Assembly: GCF_900104155.1 (NCBI RefSeq)
Contig: NZ_FMYB01000011.1
Location: forward strand, 1 to 64,000
Direction of reading: 5' to 3'
DNA from: Butyrivibrio sp. INlla16
Lineage (GTDB): Bacteria; Bacillota; Clostridia; Lachnospirales; Lachnospiraceae
Length of the DNA: 64,000 nt
Under the pieces are notes generated by a model that worked only from the letters and a program-made list of their open reading frames with translations, was not told the origin of the DNA and ran no database searches. Of the stretch, positions 52,447-60,188 are shown in pieces (within the stretch, counting starts at the first letter, position 1; every line of letters begins with the position of its first letter). Made by a program: the position numbers and the translations under genes.

Positions 52447-52502
52447 ATCATTCTACCTCCGAAAAATTAACTGTAAGAATAATAACACAATATCATTTAT
52501 AA

Positions 52503-52536
52503 TAATACCCCAAGACTTAGGAATCTTGAGGTATTA
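52503..52536 (-). terminator. Weak terminator-like hairpin after nspC
   Basis: TAATACC-C-CAAGA pairs with TCTTG-A-GGTATTA (52503-52515 with 52524-52536, one mismatch). The following minus-strand sequence is TA-rich rather than a clean T-tract. Confidence 0.45.
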
Positions 52537-52563
52537 CTTCTTACAATTTACAAACTGTACATT

Positions 52564-53754
52564 TTACAGGCGCATCTTAAAATCGTCATATCCAAAATGT
52601 TTTACAACCTCGGTGCTTCCATCCTCATGGAGTATGGCTATATCTGGCAGTGGCATACCGTTGAAGGTATTGTTCTTAACCATACTGTAAATAGCCATAT
52701 CTTCAAAAGTAAGACGGTCACCGATTTTCATTTCATGATCAAAGCTGTAATCCCCGATAACATCACCGGCGAGGCAGGTTCGTGACGAAAGCCGATACCC
52801 GAAAGATTTATCCCCGATTTCTCCACTATCTCTAAGCGGTGGTCTATAGGGCATCTCAAGGACATCAGGCATATGACAAGCAGCGGATGTATCAAGGATT
52901 AGCACCGGAAGTTTTTCTGTTTCTACAATGTCCATAACTGTGGTAACAAGGTATCCTGCATTCAATGCAATGGCTTCACCCGGTTCCAGATATACATCAA
53001 TTTTGTAAGTATCCTTTATGTATTTGAGGAGTTTTACCAGTCCCTCTCTGTTATAGTCATCTCTGGTGATATGATGACCGCCTCCAAGATTGAGCCATTT
53101 TATTTGACTTAGATACTTTCCGAATTTGCTTTCAAACTCCTCAAAGGTATCTTTAAGAGGCTCAAAGCCCTGCTCACATAATGTATGAAAATGCAGGCCT
53201 TCCACACCGGTTGGCAGTTCTGACGGCAAATCACATAGTCTGATTCCAAGTCTTGAGCCCGGAGCACAGGGATCATATATCTCATGATCTTCCTGAGTAG
53301 AAAACTCAGGGTTGATGCGTAGTCCCGCAGATAAGCCTCTGTCATTACATGCTTTCTCCCAGGTTTTTCTGTGATGCTCAAGCTGATTTAAGGAATTAAA
53401 TACAATATGATCAGCGAAGCTGCAGATCTCTTCCATCTCATCATCATGAAAAGCCGGTTCAAAGACGTGAATCTCAGGAAAATCGCCGTCTTTTTTAGTA
53501 TATCCATCAGCTATTTTTTGTTTCTGCGCTTTGGTATAAAATTCCTCATTTGCGAGCTTTGCTTCGAAAAGTCCCGAAGATGTTGTCCCTGAGAGATATT
53601 CCGCTATAAGAGGATATGTAGAATATGCAGAAAAAGCTTTTTGAGCAAGCAATATTTTTGCTCCGGACTTATCCTGTACATCCCTTAGAATTTTGCAATT
53701 TTCTTTGAGTTTCTTCTCATCTATCACATAGACAGGAGTCTTTAAATTGTTCAT
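52564..53754 (-). CDS. nspC: Carboxynorspermidine/carboxyspermidine decarboxylase
   Basis: PLP-dependent alanine-racemase-fold decarboxylase producing spermidine (or norspermidine) from the carboxylated precursor. PLP lysine in LLAQKAFSAYS, substrate/dimer motifs GLRINPEFSTQ and GSRLGIRL, LNLGGGHHITRDDY, EPGEAIALNAGYL and the cysteine loop DTSAACHMPD. 396 residues. Separated from carboxynorspermidine synthase by tcdA and a divergent cheY, but the three-step route is complete in the locus. Confidence 0.93.
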   Translation of the reverse strand: MNNLKTPVYVIDEKKLKENCKILRDVQDKSGAKILLAQKAFSAYSTYPLIAEYLSGTTSSGLFEAKLANEEFYTKAQKQKIADGYTKKDGDFPEIHVFEPAFHDDEMEEICSFADHIVFNSLNQLEHHRKTWEKACNDRGLSAGLRINPEFSTQEDHEIYDPCAPGSRLGIRLCDLPSELPTGVEGLHFHTLCEQGFEPLKDTFEEFESKFGKYLSQIKWLNLGGGHHITRDDYNREGLVKLLKYIKDTYKIDVYLEPGEAIALNAGYLVTTVMDIVETEKLPVLILDTSAACHMPDVLEMPYRPPLRDSGEIGDKSFGYRLSSRTCLAGDVIGDYSFDHEMKIGDRLTFEDMAIYSMVKNNTFNGMPLPDIAILHEDGSTEVVKHFGYDDFKMRL

Positions 53755-53773
53755 TTATCTTAATCCTTTAAAA

Positions 53774-54505
53774 TTATTTTGAGATAATATCCTTCACAAC
53801 CTCGCTCGCAATAACAAGTCCGCAGGCAGCAGGTGTAAACGCAGTGCTACCCGGTGTACTTCTTCTTGAAGAGCCCGAAGCCTTAAGACCTTCCATATCA
53901 GTTTCTCTAACCTCTGGTTTTAGCGGTTCTTCCTCGGAATATACCACCTTGAGGTTCTTTACGTTTCTCTTTTTGAGTTCTTTTCTCATCACCTTGCAAA
54001 GAGGACAAACCTTTGTTTTGTAAATATCTGCTACTTTAAACGCAGAAGGATCAAGCTTATTTCCTGCTCCCATGGCACTGATAACAGGAACTCCGACCTC
54101 TTTTGCGCGTAAAATAATGTCAACTTTCGCAGTAACAGTATCAACCGCGTCAACAACATAATCATAAGAGCTAAAATCGAAATCCCCTGCATTTTCAGGA
54201 AGATAAAAGCATTTATAAACATTCACCTTCACATCGGGATTTATATCAAGCATCCTGTCCTTCATAACATCTACCTTATACTTGTCTACAGTGCTATGAA
54301 GTGCAATAATCTGGCGGTTCAAATTGCTTGCATCAACGGTATCACTGTCTATCAAGTCAAATTCTCCGATTCCGCTCCTTACAAGAGCCTCGCAGACATA
54401 GCCTCCGACACCTCCGACACCAAATATCGCTACACGAGAGCCCTTCAGTTTTTCAACGTTGTTCTCACCTATGAGAAGCTCTGTTCTTGAAAATTGTTCA
54501 TCCAT
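53774..54505 (-). CDS. tcdA: tRNA threonylcarbamoyladenosine dehydratase (TcdA/YgdL)
   Basis: E1-like ThiF-superfamily enzyme forming cyclic t6A37 in tRNA. N-terminal FSRTELLIGENNVEKL, nucleotide site GVGGVGGYVCEALVRSG, DSDTVDASNLNRQ, catalytic region GAGNKLDPSAFKVADIYKTKVCPLCK and TPAACGLVIASEVV. 243 residues. It precedes nspC by 18 bases; AGGAAAG eleven bases before the ATG is the only candidate ribosome-binding site. Confidence 0.93.
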   Translation of the reverse strand: MDEQFSRTELLIGENNVEKLKGSRVAIFGVGGVGGYVCEALVRSGIGEFDLIDSDTVDASNLNRQIIALHSTVDKYKVDVMKDRMLDINPDVKVNVYKCFYLPENAGDFDFSSYDYVVDAVDTVTAKVDIILRAKEVGVPVISAMGAGNKLDPSAFKVADIYKTKVCPLCKVMRKELKKRNVKNLKVVYSEEEPLKPEVRETDMEGLKASGSSRRSTPGSTAFTPAACGLVIASEVVKDIISK

Positions 54506-54570
54506 AAGTATGCATTCTTTCCTGATTAATTGATTTTATTTTTTATTTATAGAATTGTAAGTCTTTTTTA

Positions 54571-54600
54571 TTGGATATTGCTGAAAATAATTGTCATAAT
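54571..54600 (+). promoter_or_regulatory. Candidate promoter of the lone cheY-like gene
   Basis: TTGGAT (54571-54576), 18-base spacer, CATAAT (54595-54600). The leader to the start would be about 60 bases and AT-rich. No sigma-28-type element was seen here. Confidence 0.4.
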
Positions 54601-54667
54601 AATTATGGGTAAGATATTTTAAAAAATCAAATCCAAATTAGCAAAGCATTTTTATGCGGGGGTTAAT

Positions 54668-55033
54668 ATGCGTAAAAGAATCCTAATAGCAGATGACACA
54701 ACTTTCATGAGAGAAATGTTGAAATCAGCACTGGACAAAGAACAATATGAAATTGTCGGTGAAGCGACAACCGGACAGCAGGCCGTAGACCAGTTTAAGC
54801 AAAAAAAGCCCGATCTTTTAATTCTGGACATTAATATGCCTGTAATGAATGGAATAGATGCCCTTACCGAGGTAATGGAATTTGACCCCAAGGCCAATGT
54901 AATCATGTGCTCAGACCAAAAGCAGGAGCCAATGATCGTCCTTGCCCTGAAAAAGGGAGCAAAAGATTTTGTCGTTAAGCCCTTCATGGCCAGCGATGTT
55001 GTTCGCGCATTAAACAAAGTTTTTAAAGAATAA
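54668..55033 (+). CDS. CheY-like single-domain response regulator
   Basis: 121 residues, a receiver domain only: acidic pair in IADDTTFMR (Asp9, Asp10), phospho-acceptor in LLILDINMPVMNG, IMCSDQ switch Ser in place of Thr, Lys in FVVKPFM. The MRKRILIADDTTFMREML start and VVKPF end are typical for chemotaxis CheY. No chemotaxis genes are in the window. GGGGG six to seven bases before the ATG is a strong ribosome-binding site. It is the only plus-strand gene between 9 and 64 kb. Confidence 0.9.
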   Translation: MRKRILIADDTTFMREMLKSALDKEQYEIVGEATTGQQAVDQFKQKKPDLLILDINMPVMNGIDALTEVMEFDPKANVIMCSDQKQEPMIVLALKKGAKDFVVKPFMASDVVRALNKVFKE

Positions 55034-55064
55034 TTTGTTAAACACCATAATTATAGACAATCTT

Positions 55065-55110
55065 GAGGGGACGACTTCAATTCTGAAGCCGCCCCCTCTT
55101 TCTTTATTTT
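55065..55110 (+). terminator. Terminator after the cheY-like gene
   Basis: GAGGGG-A-CG-A-CTTCA pairs with TGAAG-C-CG-C-CCCTC (55065-55079 with 55084-55098). The two A-C mismatches become G-U pairs on the minus strand. The plus strand continues into T-rich sequence. Confidence 0.75.
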
Positions 55111-55128
55111 TATATTCTTTTTTATTTA

Positions 55129-56391
55129 TCAGTCGATAAGTGTGGGATTTTCCTCAACCACCCAAGGAAGACCATACTCGTTAAGCATCTCCATGTACGG
55201 ATCGGGATCAAACTCGTCTGTAGTAAATACTCCTGGTTTCTTCCACTGTCCGGTAACTACGAGAGCTGTTCCGATCATTGCAGGTACACCGGTTGTATAA
55301 CTTATTGCCTGGCTTCCGAGTTCCTTGTAGCACTCCTGATGATCACACACATTATAAATATAAATTGTGCGTTCCTTTCCATCCTTGATACCTCTGAAGA
55401 TACAGCCGATATTTGTTTTTCCGACTGTTCTGGGGCCAAGACTTGCAGGATCGGGAAGCAGTGCTTTCAAAAATTGAATAGGAACAATTTCTCTGCCCTC
55501 GAACATAACAGGACTTGTAGAAAGCATTCCAACATCCTCAAGACATCTCATATGGTCGAGATAGCTCTGTCCAAAGGTCATGAAGAATCTGATTCTCTTT
55601 ACCTCAGGGAAATTTCTTCCGAGCGCTTCGATCTCCTCGTGGTGAAGAAGATACATATCTTTCTTACCTACCTGGGCGAAATCATATTCTCTTTTTATCT
55701 CCATGGGCTTTGTCTCAACCCAATGGCCATCCTCCCAATAGCTTCCATTTGCGGAAACCTCTCGAAGATTTATCTCCGGATTAAAATTTGTAGCAAATGC
55801 ATAACCGTGGTCACCGCCATTGCAATCCATGATATCAATGTAATGGATTTCATCAAAATAATGCTTTTTAGCATAAGCTGTGAAGACCGAAGTTACACCG
55901 GGATCAAAGCCTGTTCCAAGCAGAGCTGTAAGACCTGCTTCCTTAAATCTGTCGAAATAAGCCCACTGCCAACTGTAGTCGAAATAAGCTGTAAAGCCCT
56001 TCTCCTTGCAGCGTTTTTCATAGATTTTTCTCCACTCAGGATCATCGGTATCTTCCGGCTCATAGTTAGCTGTATCGATATAATCTACTTTACATTCAAG
56101 GCAGGCATCCATTATTGTGAGATCCTGATAAGGAAGGGCAACATTAAGCACAGCGTCGGGCTTGTAGTTGTTTATGACCCTCTTAATATCCTCTACATCG
56201 TCTGCATTAACAGTTTCTGTTGTGATTTTTACGGGTGTTCCTGCCTTCTCGAGTTTTTCCTTCAGAGCATCACATTTGCTTACTGTTCTTGATGCTATAC
56301 ACATTTCAGTAAATACCTTGCTGTTCTGGGCGCACTTCTGAATTGCTACCTGAGCTACGCCACCGCAACCAATAACCAATAATCTACTCAT
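55129..56391 (-). CDS. Carboxynorspermidine/carboxyspermidine synthase (saccharopine dehydrogenase family)
   Basis: NADPH-dependent enzyme condensing L-aspartate semialdehyde with putrescine (or diaminopropane) to carboxy(nor)spermidine, the substrate of NspC. N-terminal Rossmann GCGGVAQVAIQKC, NVALPYQDLTIMDAC, GTGFDPGVTSVF and the DCNGGDHGYAFATNFNPEINLREV block are typical of this branch rather than lysine-pathway saccharopine reductases. 420 residues. AAGGAGG before the ATG. It follows speE by 20 bases. Confidence 0.92.
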   Translation of the reverse strand: MSRLLVIGCGGVAQVAIQKCAQNSKVFTEMCIASRTVSKCDALKEKLEKAGTPVKITTETVNADDVEDIKRVINNYKPDAVLNVALPYQDLTIMDACLECKVDYIDTANYEPEDTDDPEWRKIYEKRCKEKGFTAYFDYSWQWAYFDRFKEAGLTALLGTGFDPGVTSVFTAYAKKHYFDEIHYIDIMDCNGGDHGYAFATNFNPEINLREVSANGSYWEDGHWVETKPMEIKREYDFAQVGKKDMYLLHHEEIEALGRNFPEVKRIRFFMTFGQSYLDHMRCLEDVGMLSTSPVMFEGREIVPIQFLKALLPDPASLGPRTVGKTNIGCIFRGIKDGKERTIYIYNVCDHQECYKELGSQAISYTTGVPAMIGTALVVTGQWKKPGVFTTDEFDPDPYMEMLNEYGLPWVVEENPTLID

Positions 56392-56411
56392 ATTTTCCTC
56401 CTTATGGCAGT

Positions 56412-57284
56412 TTACCTTGACATTGCCTCTTCTTCCTGCAAAAGATCCTCTACATACTTTGGAAGCATGAAGGCTCCCTTATGAAGATGCGTTGTGTAGT
56501 ACCATGTTTTTATATTTCTTTCATCCCATCTGTCAGGATTAAAATCCTTAAGCGGATGATATTTCTTGCTGGCAAATCCAAAAAGCCAGTAGCCAGCAGG
56601 GCATGTGGGAATGTGCGCCTGATAGACCCTGTTTATAGGGAAAACTCTGTAGGCTTTTCTGTGCATAGCTCTACAGCTCTCCTCATCCTCATCATAGAAA
56701 GGACTTCCATGCTGATAAACCATTATTCCGTCATCATGAAGAGCCTTGTAGCAGCTACCGTAAAACTCTTTTGTAAAAAGTCCGGCCTCATGTCCCAAAG
56801 GTTCCGTAACATCATTTATTATTAGGTCATACATATCCTCACATTTTCGAAGATATTTAAGGCCGTCCTGATAATAGATATGAACTCTGTCATCATCAAG
56901 TCCGCAGGCATTATCGGGAAAATACTGCTTGCATACTTCAACAAACATGTTATCAGGCTCAACTACATCAATAACCTTTATTTCATCATAGTGGCTCAGC
57001 TCTCTGGCAACACCGCCATCGCCTCCGCCAAGTACAAGAACTCTCTGAACCTTAGGATGAACAGCCATAGGAACATGTACGATCATCTCGTCATAAGTGA
57101 ATTCATCCTTTTCGGAAAAAATAATATTACCGTCGGAAGTAAGAAATTTTCCGAATTCCGGTGAATCAAACACATCAATTCTCTGAAACTCGCTCGATCC
57201 CGAAAATAATTGTTTTGCAAGACGAATGCTTATTTTTACATTCTTCGTATGCATGTCACTAAACCAATAATCCATTTGCGGCAT
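56412..57284 (-). CDS. speE: Spermidine synthase-like aminopropyltransferase with altered pocket
   Basis: 290 residues. The aminopropyltransferase/SAM fold is clear: YWFSDMHTKNVKISIRL, LGGGDGGVARELSHY (nucleotide loop), VVEPDNMF, LDDDRVHIYYQDGLKYL, AGLFTKEFY. In the active loop the catalytic Asp158 stays, but the usual DSTDP is DVTEP (Glu161 for the substrate-binding Asp) and GPAEG is GHEAG. The later QxESP segment reads QHGSP. Substrate may thus differ from plain putrescine, or the dcSAM-dependent activity may be altered. No AdoMet decarboxylase (speD) is in the window. Lies between speA and carboxynorspermidine synthase. Confidence 0.88.
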   Translation of the reverse strand: MPQMDYWFSDMHTKNVKISIRLAKQLFSGSSEFQRIDVFDSPEFGKFLTSDGNIIFSEKDEFTYDEMIVHVPMAVHPKVQRVLVLGGGDGGVARELSHYDEIKVIDVVEPDNMFVEVCKQYFPDNACGLDDDRVHIYYQDGLKYLRKCEDMYDLIINDVTEPLGHEAGLFTKEFYGSCYKALHDDGIMVYQHGSPFYDEDEESCRAMHRKAYRVFPINRVYQAHIPTCPAGYWLFGFASKKYHPLKDFNPDRWDERNIKTWYYTTHLHKGAFMLPKYVEDLLQEEEAMSR

Positions 57285-57316
57285 CTTTTTTCTCCTGTCA
57301 AATATAATCAGATATC

Positions 57317-58765
57317 TTATTTTAAAACCTGAAGCTCAGAAATATCCTCACTCTCAGGTCCCTGCATGGAGCATCCCTTTTCCTTCGCAGTCTGAATATA
57401 ATCAAGTATCTCTTCTGTCACTACCTCTCCGGGTGAAATGATCGGAATTCCAGGAGGATAACACATAACAGATTCTGCTGAAATCCGCCCAACCGTCTCT
57501 TTTATCGGAAGCGATTCCTTTTCAGCATAGAATGCTTCCTGCGGCGTAGCCTTCACAATAGGAGTAACATACTCTGCCGAGAAAAAGCTCTGTTCCGGCT
57601 TAGCGTATAGTCTTCTGATATCCGCCAAAGCTCCCGCCAGTCTCTCAATATCCTGCAGTCTGTCTCCAATAGAAATGTACGCCATAACGTTTGATAAATC
57701 ACCAAATTCCATCTGGATATCATACTCATCGCGAAGAAGATCGTATACCTCAATTCCGGTAAGGCCCACACCTCTTGTATTTACAACAAGTTTAGTCTCA
57801 TCGAAGTCATAAATGCTACCACCATTTATAAGCTCATGTCCGTAGGCATAATATCCCGGAATCTCGTTTATCTCTTCCCTCGCATACTTAGCCATTCCTG
57901 TTACTTTTTCGAAACTGTCCCGGCCATGAAGCGCCAGATTCCTTCTTGAAATATCAAGGCTTGCAATCAAAAGATAGCTTGCACTGGTAGTCTGAGTCAG
58001 ATTAACAATTCTGCTTATATATCCTATATTAGCATTTTTTCCACAGAGAAGTATCGAACTTTGCGTAAGACTTCCTCCGGATTTATGCATACTTATTGCT
58101 GCCATATCCGCGCCTGCCTTCATGCCGCACAGAGGGAGATTTGGTCCAAAATACAGATGTGTTCCGTGAGCCTCATCCACAAGGGCCTTCATCCCTTTTG
58201 CATGCGCAAGGTCAACTATTGCCTGCAAATTAGAACAAATACCATAATACGAAGGATTATTTATTAAAATCGCTTTCGCATCAGGATTATCCCTTACTGC
58301 AGCCTCAACATCTGCAAGTTCCATGCCGAGCGGAATTCCAAGCTTGGTATCAACCTTGGGATCAATATATACAGGAACTGCGCCACACAAAATAAGTGCA
58401 TTTATGGCACTCTTATGCACATTTCTTGGCATAATGATCTTCTCACCATGCTTAACTGAAGACAAAACCATAGCCTGAACAGCACTTGTGGTTCCATTTA
58501 CCATCAAAAATGCATGTTCGGCTCCAAATGCATCCGCAGTAAGTTCCTCCGCATCCTTTATTACGGAAACAGGATGGCACAAATTATCGAGAGGCTTCAT
58601 GGAATTAACGTCAATGCCCACGCATTGCTCACCAAGAAAACGCACGAGTTCTGCGTTTCCACGACCTCTCTTATGTCCGGGCACGTCAAAGGGTACCACT
58701 CTCTGCTTTCTAAATCTCTCAAGTGCCTCATAAACAGGCGCTTTTCTCTGACGATCCAGATCCAA
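57317..58765 (-). CDS. speA: Arginine/lysine/ornithine decarboxylase, likely SpeA-type arginine decarboxylase
   Basis: Fold-type I PLP decarboxylase of the short (about 480-residue) Bacillus SpeA/YaaO class. KAPVYEALERFRKQRVVPFD and PGHKRGRG open the protein; NGTTSAVQAMVLS, PRNVHKSAINALILCGA, the Asp of LVDEAHGTH and the PLP lysine in ISMHKSGGSLTQSS follow. SVMCYPPGIPIISPGEVV is a typical C-terminal block. GGAGG eight bases before TTG 58765 fixes a TTG start (482 residues). Arginine is the favoured substrate because aguA and aguB, which consume agmatine, are in the same region. A terminator-like hairpin stands directly before it. Confidence 0.9.
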   Translation of the reverse strand: MDLDRQRKAPVYEALERFRKQRVVPFDVPGHKRGRGNAELVRFLGEQCVGIDVNSMKPLDNLCHPVSVIKDAEELTADAFGAEHAFLMVNGTTSAVQAMVLSSVKHGEKIIMPRNVHKSAINALILCGAVPVYIDPKVDTKLGIPLGMELADVEAAVRDNPDAKAILINNPSYYGICSNLQAIVDLAHAKGMKALVDEAHGTHLYFGPNLPLCGMKAGADMAAISMHKSGGSLTQSSILLCGKNANIGYISRIVNLTQTTSASYLLIASLDISRRNLALHGRDSFEKVTGMAKYAREEINEIPGYYAYGHELINGGSIYDFDETKLVVNTRGVGLTGIEVYDLLRDEYDIQMEFGDLSNVMAYISIGDRLQDIERLAGALADIRRLYAKPEQSFFSAEYVTPIVKATPQEAFYAEKESLPIKETVGRISAESVMCYPPGIPIISPGEVVTEEILDYIQTAKEKGCSMQGPESEDISELQVLK

Positions 58766-58785
58766 CTTTTCATCCTCCAAATCAA

Positions 58786-58848
58786 CTATATCATGAGAAA
58801 AAAAGAGCGGTATGTCTTTTTGACATACAGCCCTCTTTTAAATTGCAT
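58786..58848 (-). CDS. Possible 20-codon leader peptide of speA
   Basis: An ATG at 58848, about nine bases after the predicted transcription start, opens a frame encoding MQFKRGLYVKKTYRSFFLMI and ending at TAG 58786. It contains two Arg and three Lys codons and runs through the terminator-like hairpin. There is no Shine-Dalgarno sequence, so translation is doubtful. If real it would be an attenuation sensor for basic amino acids. Confidence 0.25.
   Translation of the reverse strand: MQFKRGLYVKKTYRSFFLMI
58797..58840 (-). terminator. Terminator-like hairpin in the speA leader
   Basis: AAAAGAG (58801-58807) pairs with CTCTTTT (58833-58839) and GTATGTC (58810-58816) with GACATAC (58822-58828), with a small internal loop; seven T follow on the minus strand. 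About 20 bases then remain before the speA ribosome-binding site. Confidence 0.85.
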
Positions 58849-58863
58849 TATTCAGGCAAAATC

Positions 58864-58891
58864 ATCTTAACATTAATGAAATCAAAGTCAA
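58864..58891 (-). promoter_or_regulatory. Candidate speA promoter upstream of the hairpin
   Basis: TTGACT (58886-58891), 16-base spacer, TAAGAT (58864-58869) on the minus strand. The predicted start is about 58857, so the hairpin lies inside the leader. Confidence 0.55.
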
Positions 58892-58925
58892 GGAATTACC
58901 TATATAATTAAGCAACTTTTAAGTT

Positions 58926-60161
58926 TTATATCGCATGTATAAACAAACCGCTAAGCAGCTTTGGTTCAAACCAGGTTGATTTAGGCGGCATAAGGCGTCC
59001 TGCATCTGCTACAGCAAACAACTCATGAATATCTGTAGGATACATGGAAAAAGCAAGAACGCAGTCGTTTTTGCATCTCTTCTCAAGCTCGGATAGTCCT
59101 CTGATTCCACCAACAAAATCAATTCTTGGATCATTCTTAGGGTCACTGATATCAAGAAGAGGCGTCAGTACCTGATTTTGAAGCACACTGACATCCAGCC
59201 CGTCAACAGCATCAGAGCTCTTTATTTCATCATGAGTATAAAGTCTGTACCACTTTCCTCCAAGAAGCATGCCAACTTCATATTTCCTTGAAGGTTTAAC
59301 AGCTTCAGCCTCTTCCTTTACATCAAATTTTTCCGATATTTTGGAAAGGAACTCACTCTCGCTCATACCGTTTAAGTCTTTTATTACTCTGTTGTAATCC
59401 ATGATCATGAGCTCGCTGTCAGGGAAAAGAACCGATAAAAAGAAATCATATTCTTTATTGCCTGTGGGATTCGGATCTGCTTCTCTTCTTTTTTTAGCGA
59501 CTTTTACCGCGGAAGCACATCTGTGGTGACCGTCAGCAATATATATGCTGTCCATTCCCTCAAAGGCTGTCTTTATGGTGTCTATCTCATTTTCATTATC
59601 CACGATAAAGACTCTGCTTTTTATTCCATCAGCGGTAACAAAATCATATACAGGCTTATCTTCTCCTTTTACTCTGTTAATGACACCTCTGATTGCTTCG
59701 TTTTCCCTGTAGCACAAAAAGATTGGTCCGGTCTGAGCATCACAGGTATCCACATGGTGAATTCTGTCGGCTTCCTTTTTTGCAAGAGTATTCTCATGCT
59801 TTTTAATTATATTATTGTCGTAGTCTCTTACTGAGCTGCAGGCAACAATCCCAGTCTGAACCCTTCCGTTCATAGTCTGCTCGTAGAGGTAATAGCATGG
59901 TTTACTCTCGTGAACAAAAGTGCCGTCCTCGATTTCCCCCCACAGCATATCATGAGCCTTCCTGTATACTTCCTCAGAATACATATCGTAATCTTCGGGA
60001 AACTGAGTCTCAGGTCTGTCTATCGCAAGAAATGACATGGGCTCCCTGACAACCTCTGCTCTTGCTTCTTCTCTGTTGTACACATCATAGGGAAGAGCCG
60101 CAACCCTGTCAGCTATATCTTCTCTTGGTCTGTAAGCCGCAAATGCTCTAATATCTGCCAT
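58926..60161 (-). CDS. DUF1015 family protein
   Basis: A 411-residue cytosolic protein of the DUF1015 family, starting MADIRAFAAYRPREDIADRVAALPYDVYN. Conserved blocks: YYLYEQTMNGRVQTGIVAC, IIKKHENTLAKKEADR, and IYIADGHHRCASA, which resembles a ParB/sulfiredoxin-like nucleotide-binding GxHR motif. No proven function known to me. It is the third gene after serC-serA, 27 bases downstream of serA, a linkage common in Clostridia. This suggests a role in serine metabolism; a kinase acting on serine is conceivable given the ParB-like motif, but that is inference. Confidence 0.87.
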   Translation of the reverse strand: MADIRAFAAYRPREDIADRVAALPYDVYNREEARAEVVREPMSFLAIDRPETQFPEDYDMYSEEVYRKAHDMLWGEIEDGTFVHESKPCYYLYEQTMNGRVQTGIVACSSVRDYDNNIIKKHENTLAKKEADRIHHVDTCDAQTGPIFLCYRENEAIRGVINRVKGEDKPVYDFVTADGIKSRVFIVDNENEIDTIKTAFEGMDSIYIADGHHRCASAVKVAKKRREADPNPTGNKEYDFFLSVLFPDSELMIMDYNRVIKDLNGMSESEFLSKISEKFDVKEEAEAVKPSRKYEVGMLLGGKWYRLYTHDEIKSSDAVDGLDVSVLQNQVLTPLLDISDPKNDPRIDFVGGIRGLSELEKRCKNDCVLAFSMYPTDIHELFAVADAGRLMPPKSTWFEPKLLSGLFIHAI

Positions 60162-60188
60162 TTAAATAAAGGTCCTTTCGATTATGTT

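Noticed and set aside
55339..56292. 317-codon plus-strand frame opposite carboxynorspermidine synthase
   Set aside because: It is entirely antisense to a well-supported gene, starts without a ribosome-binding site and has no recognisable domain.
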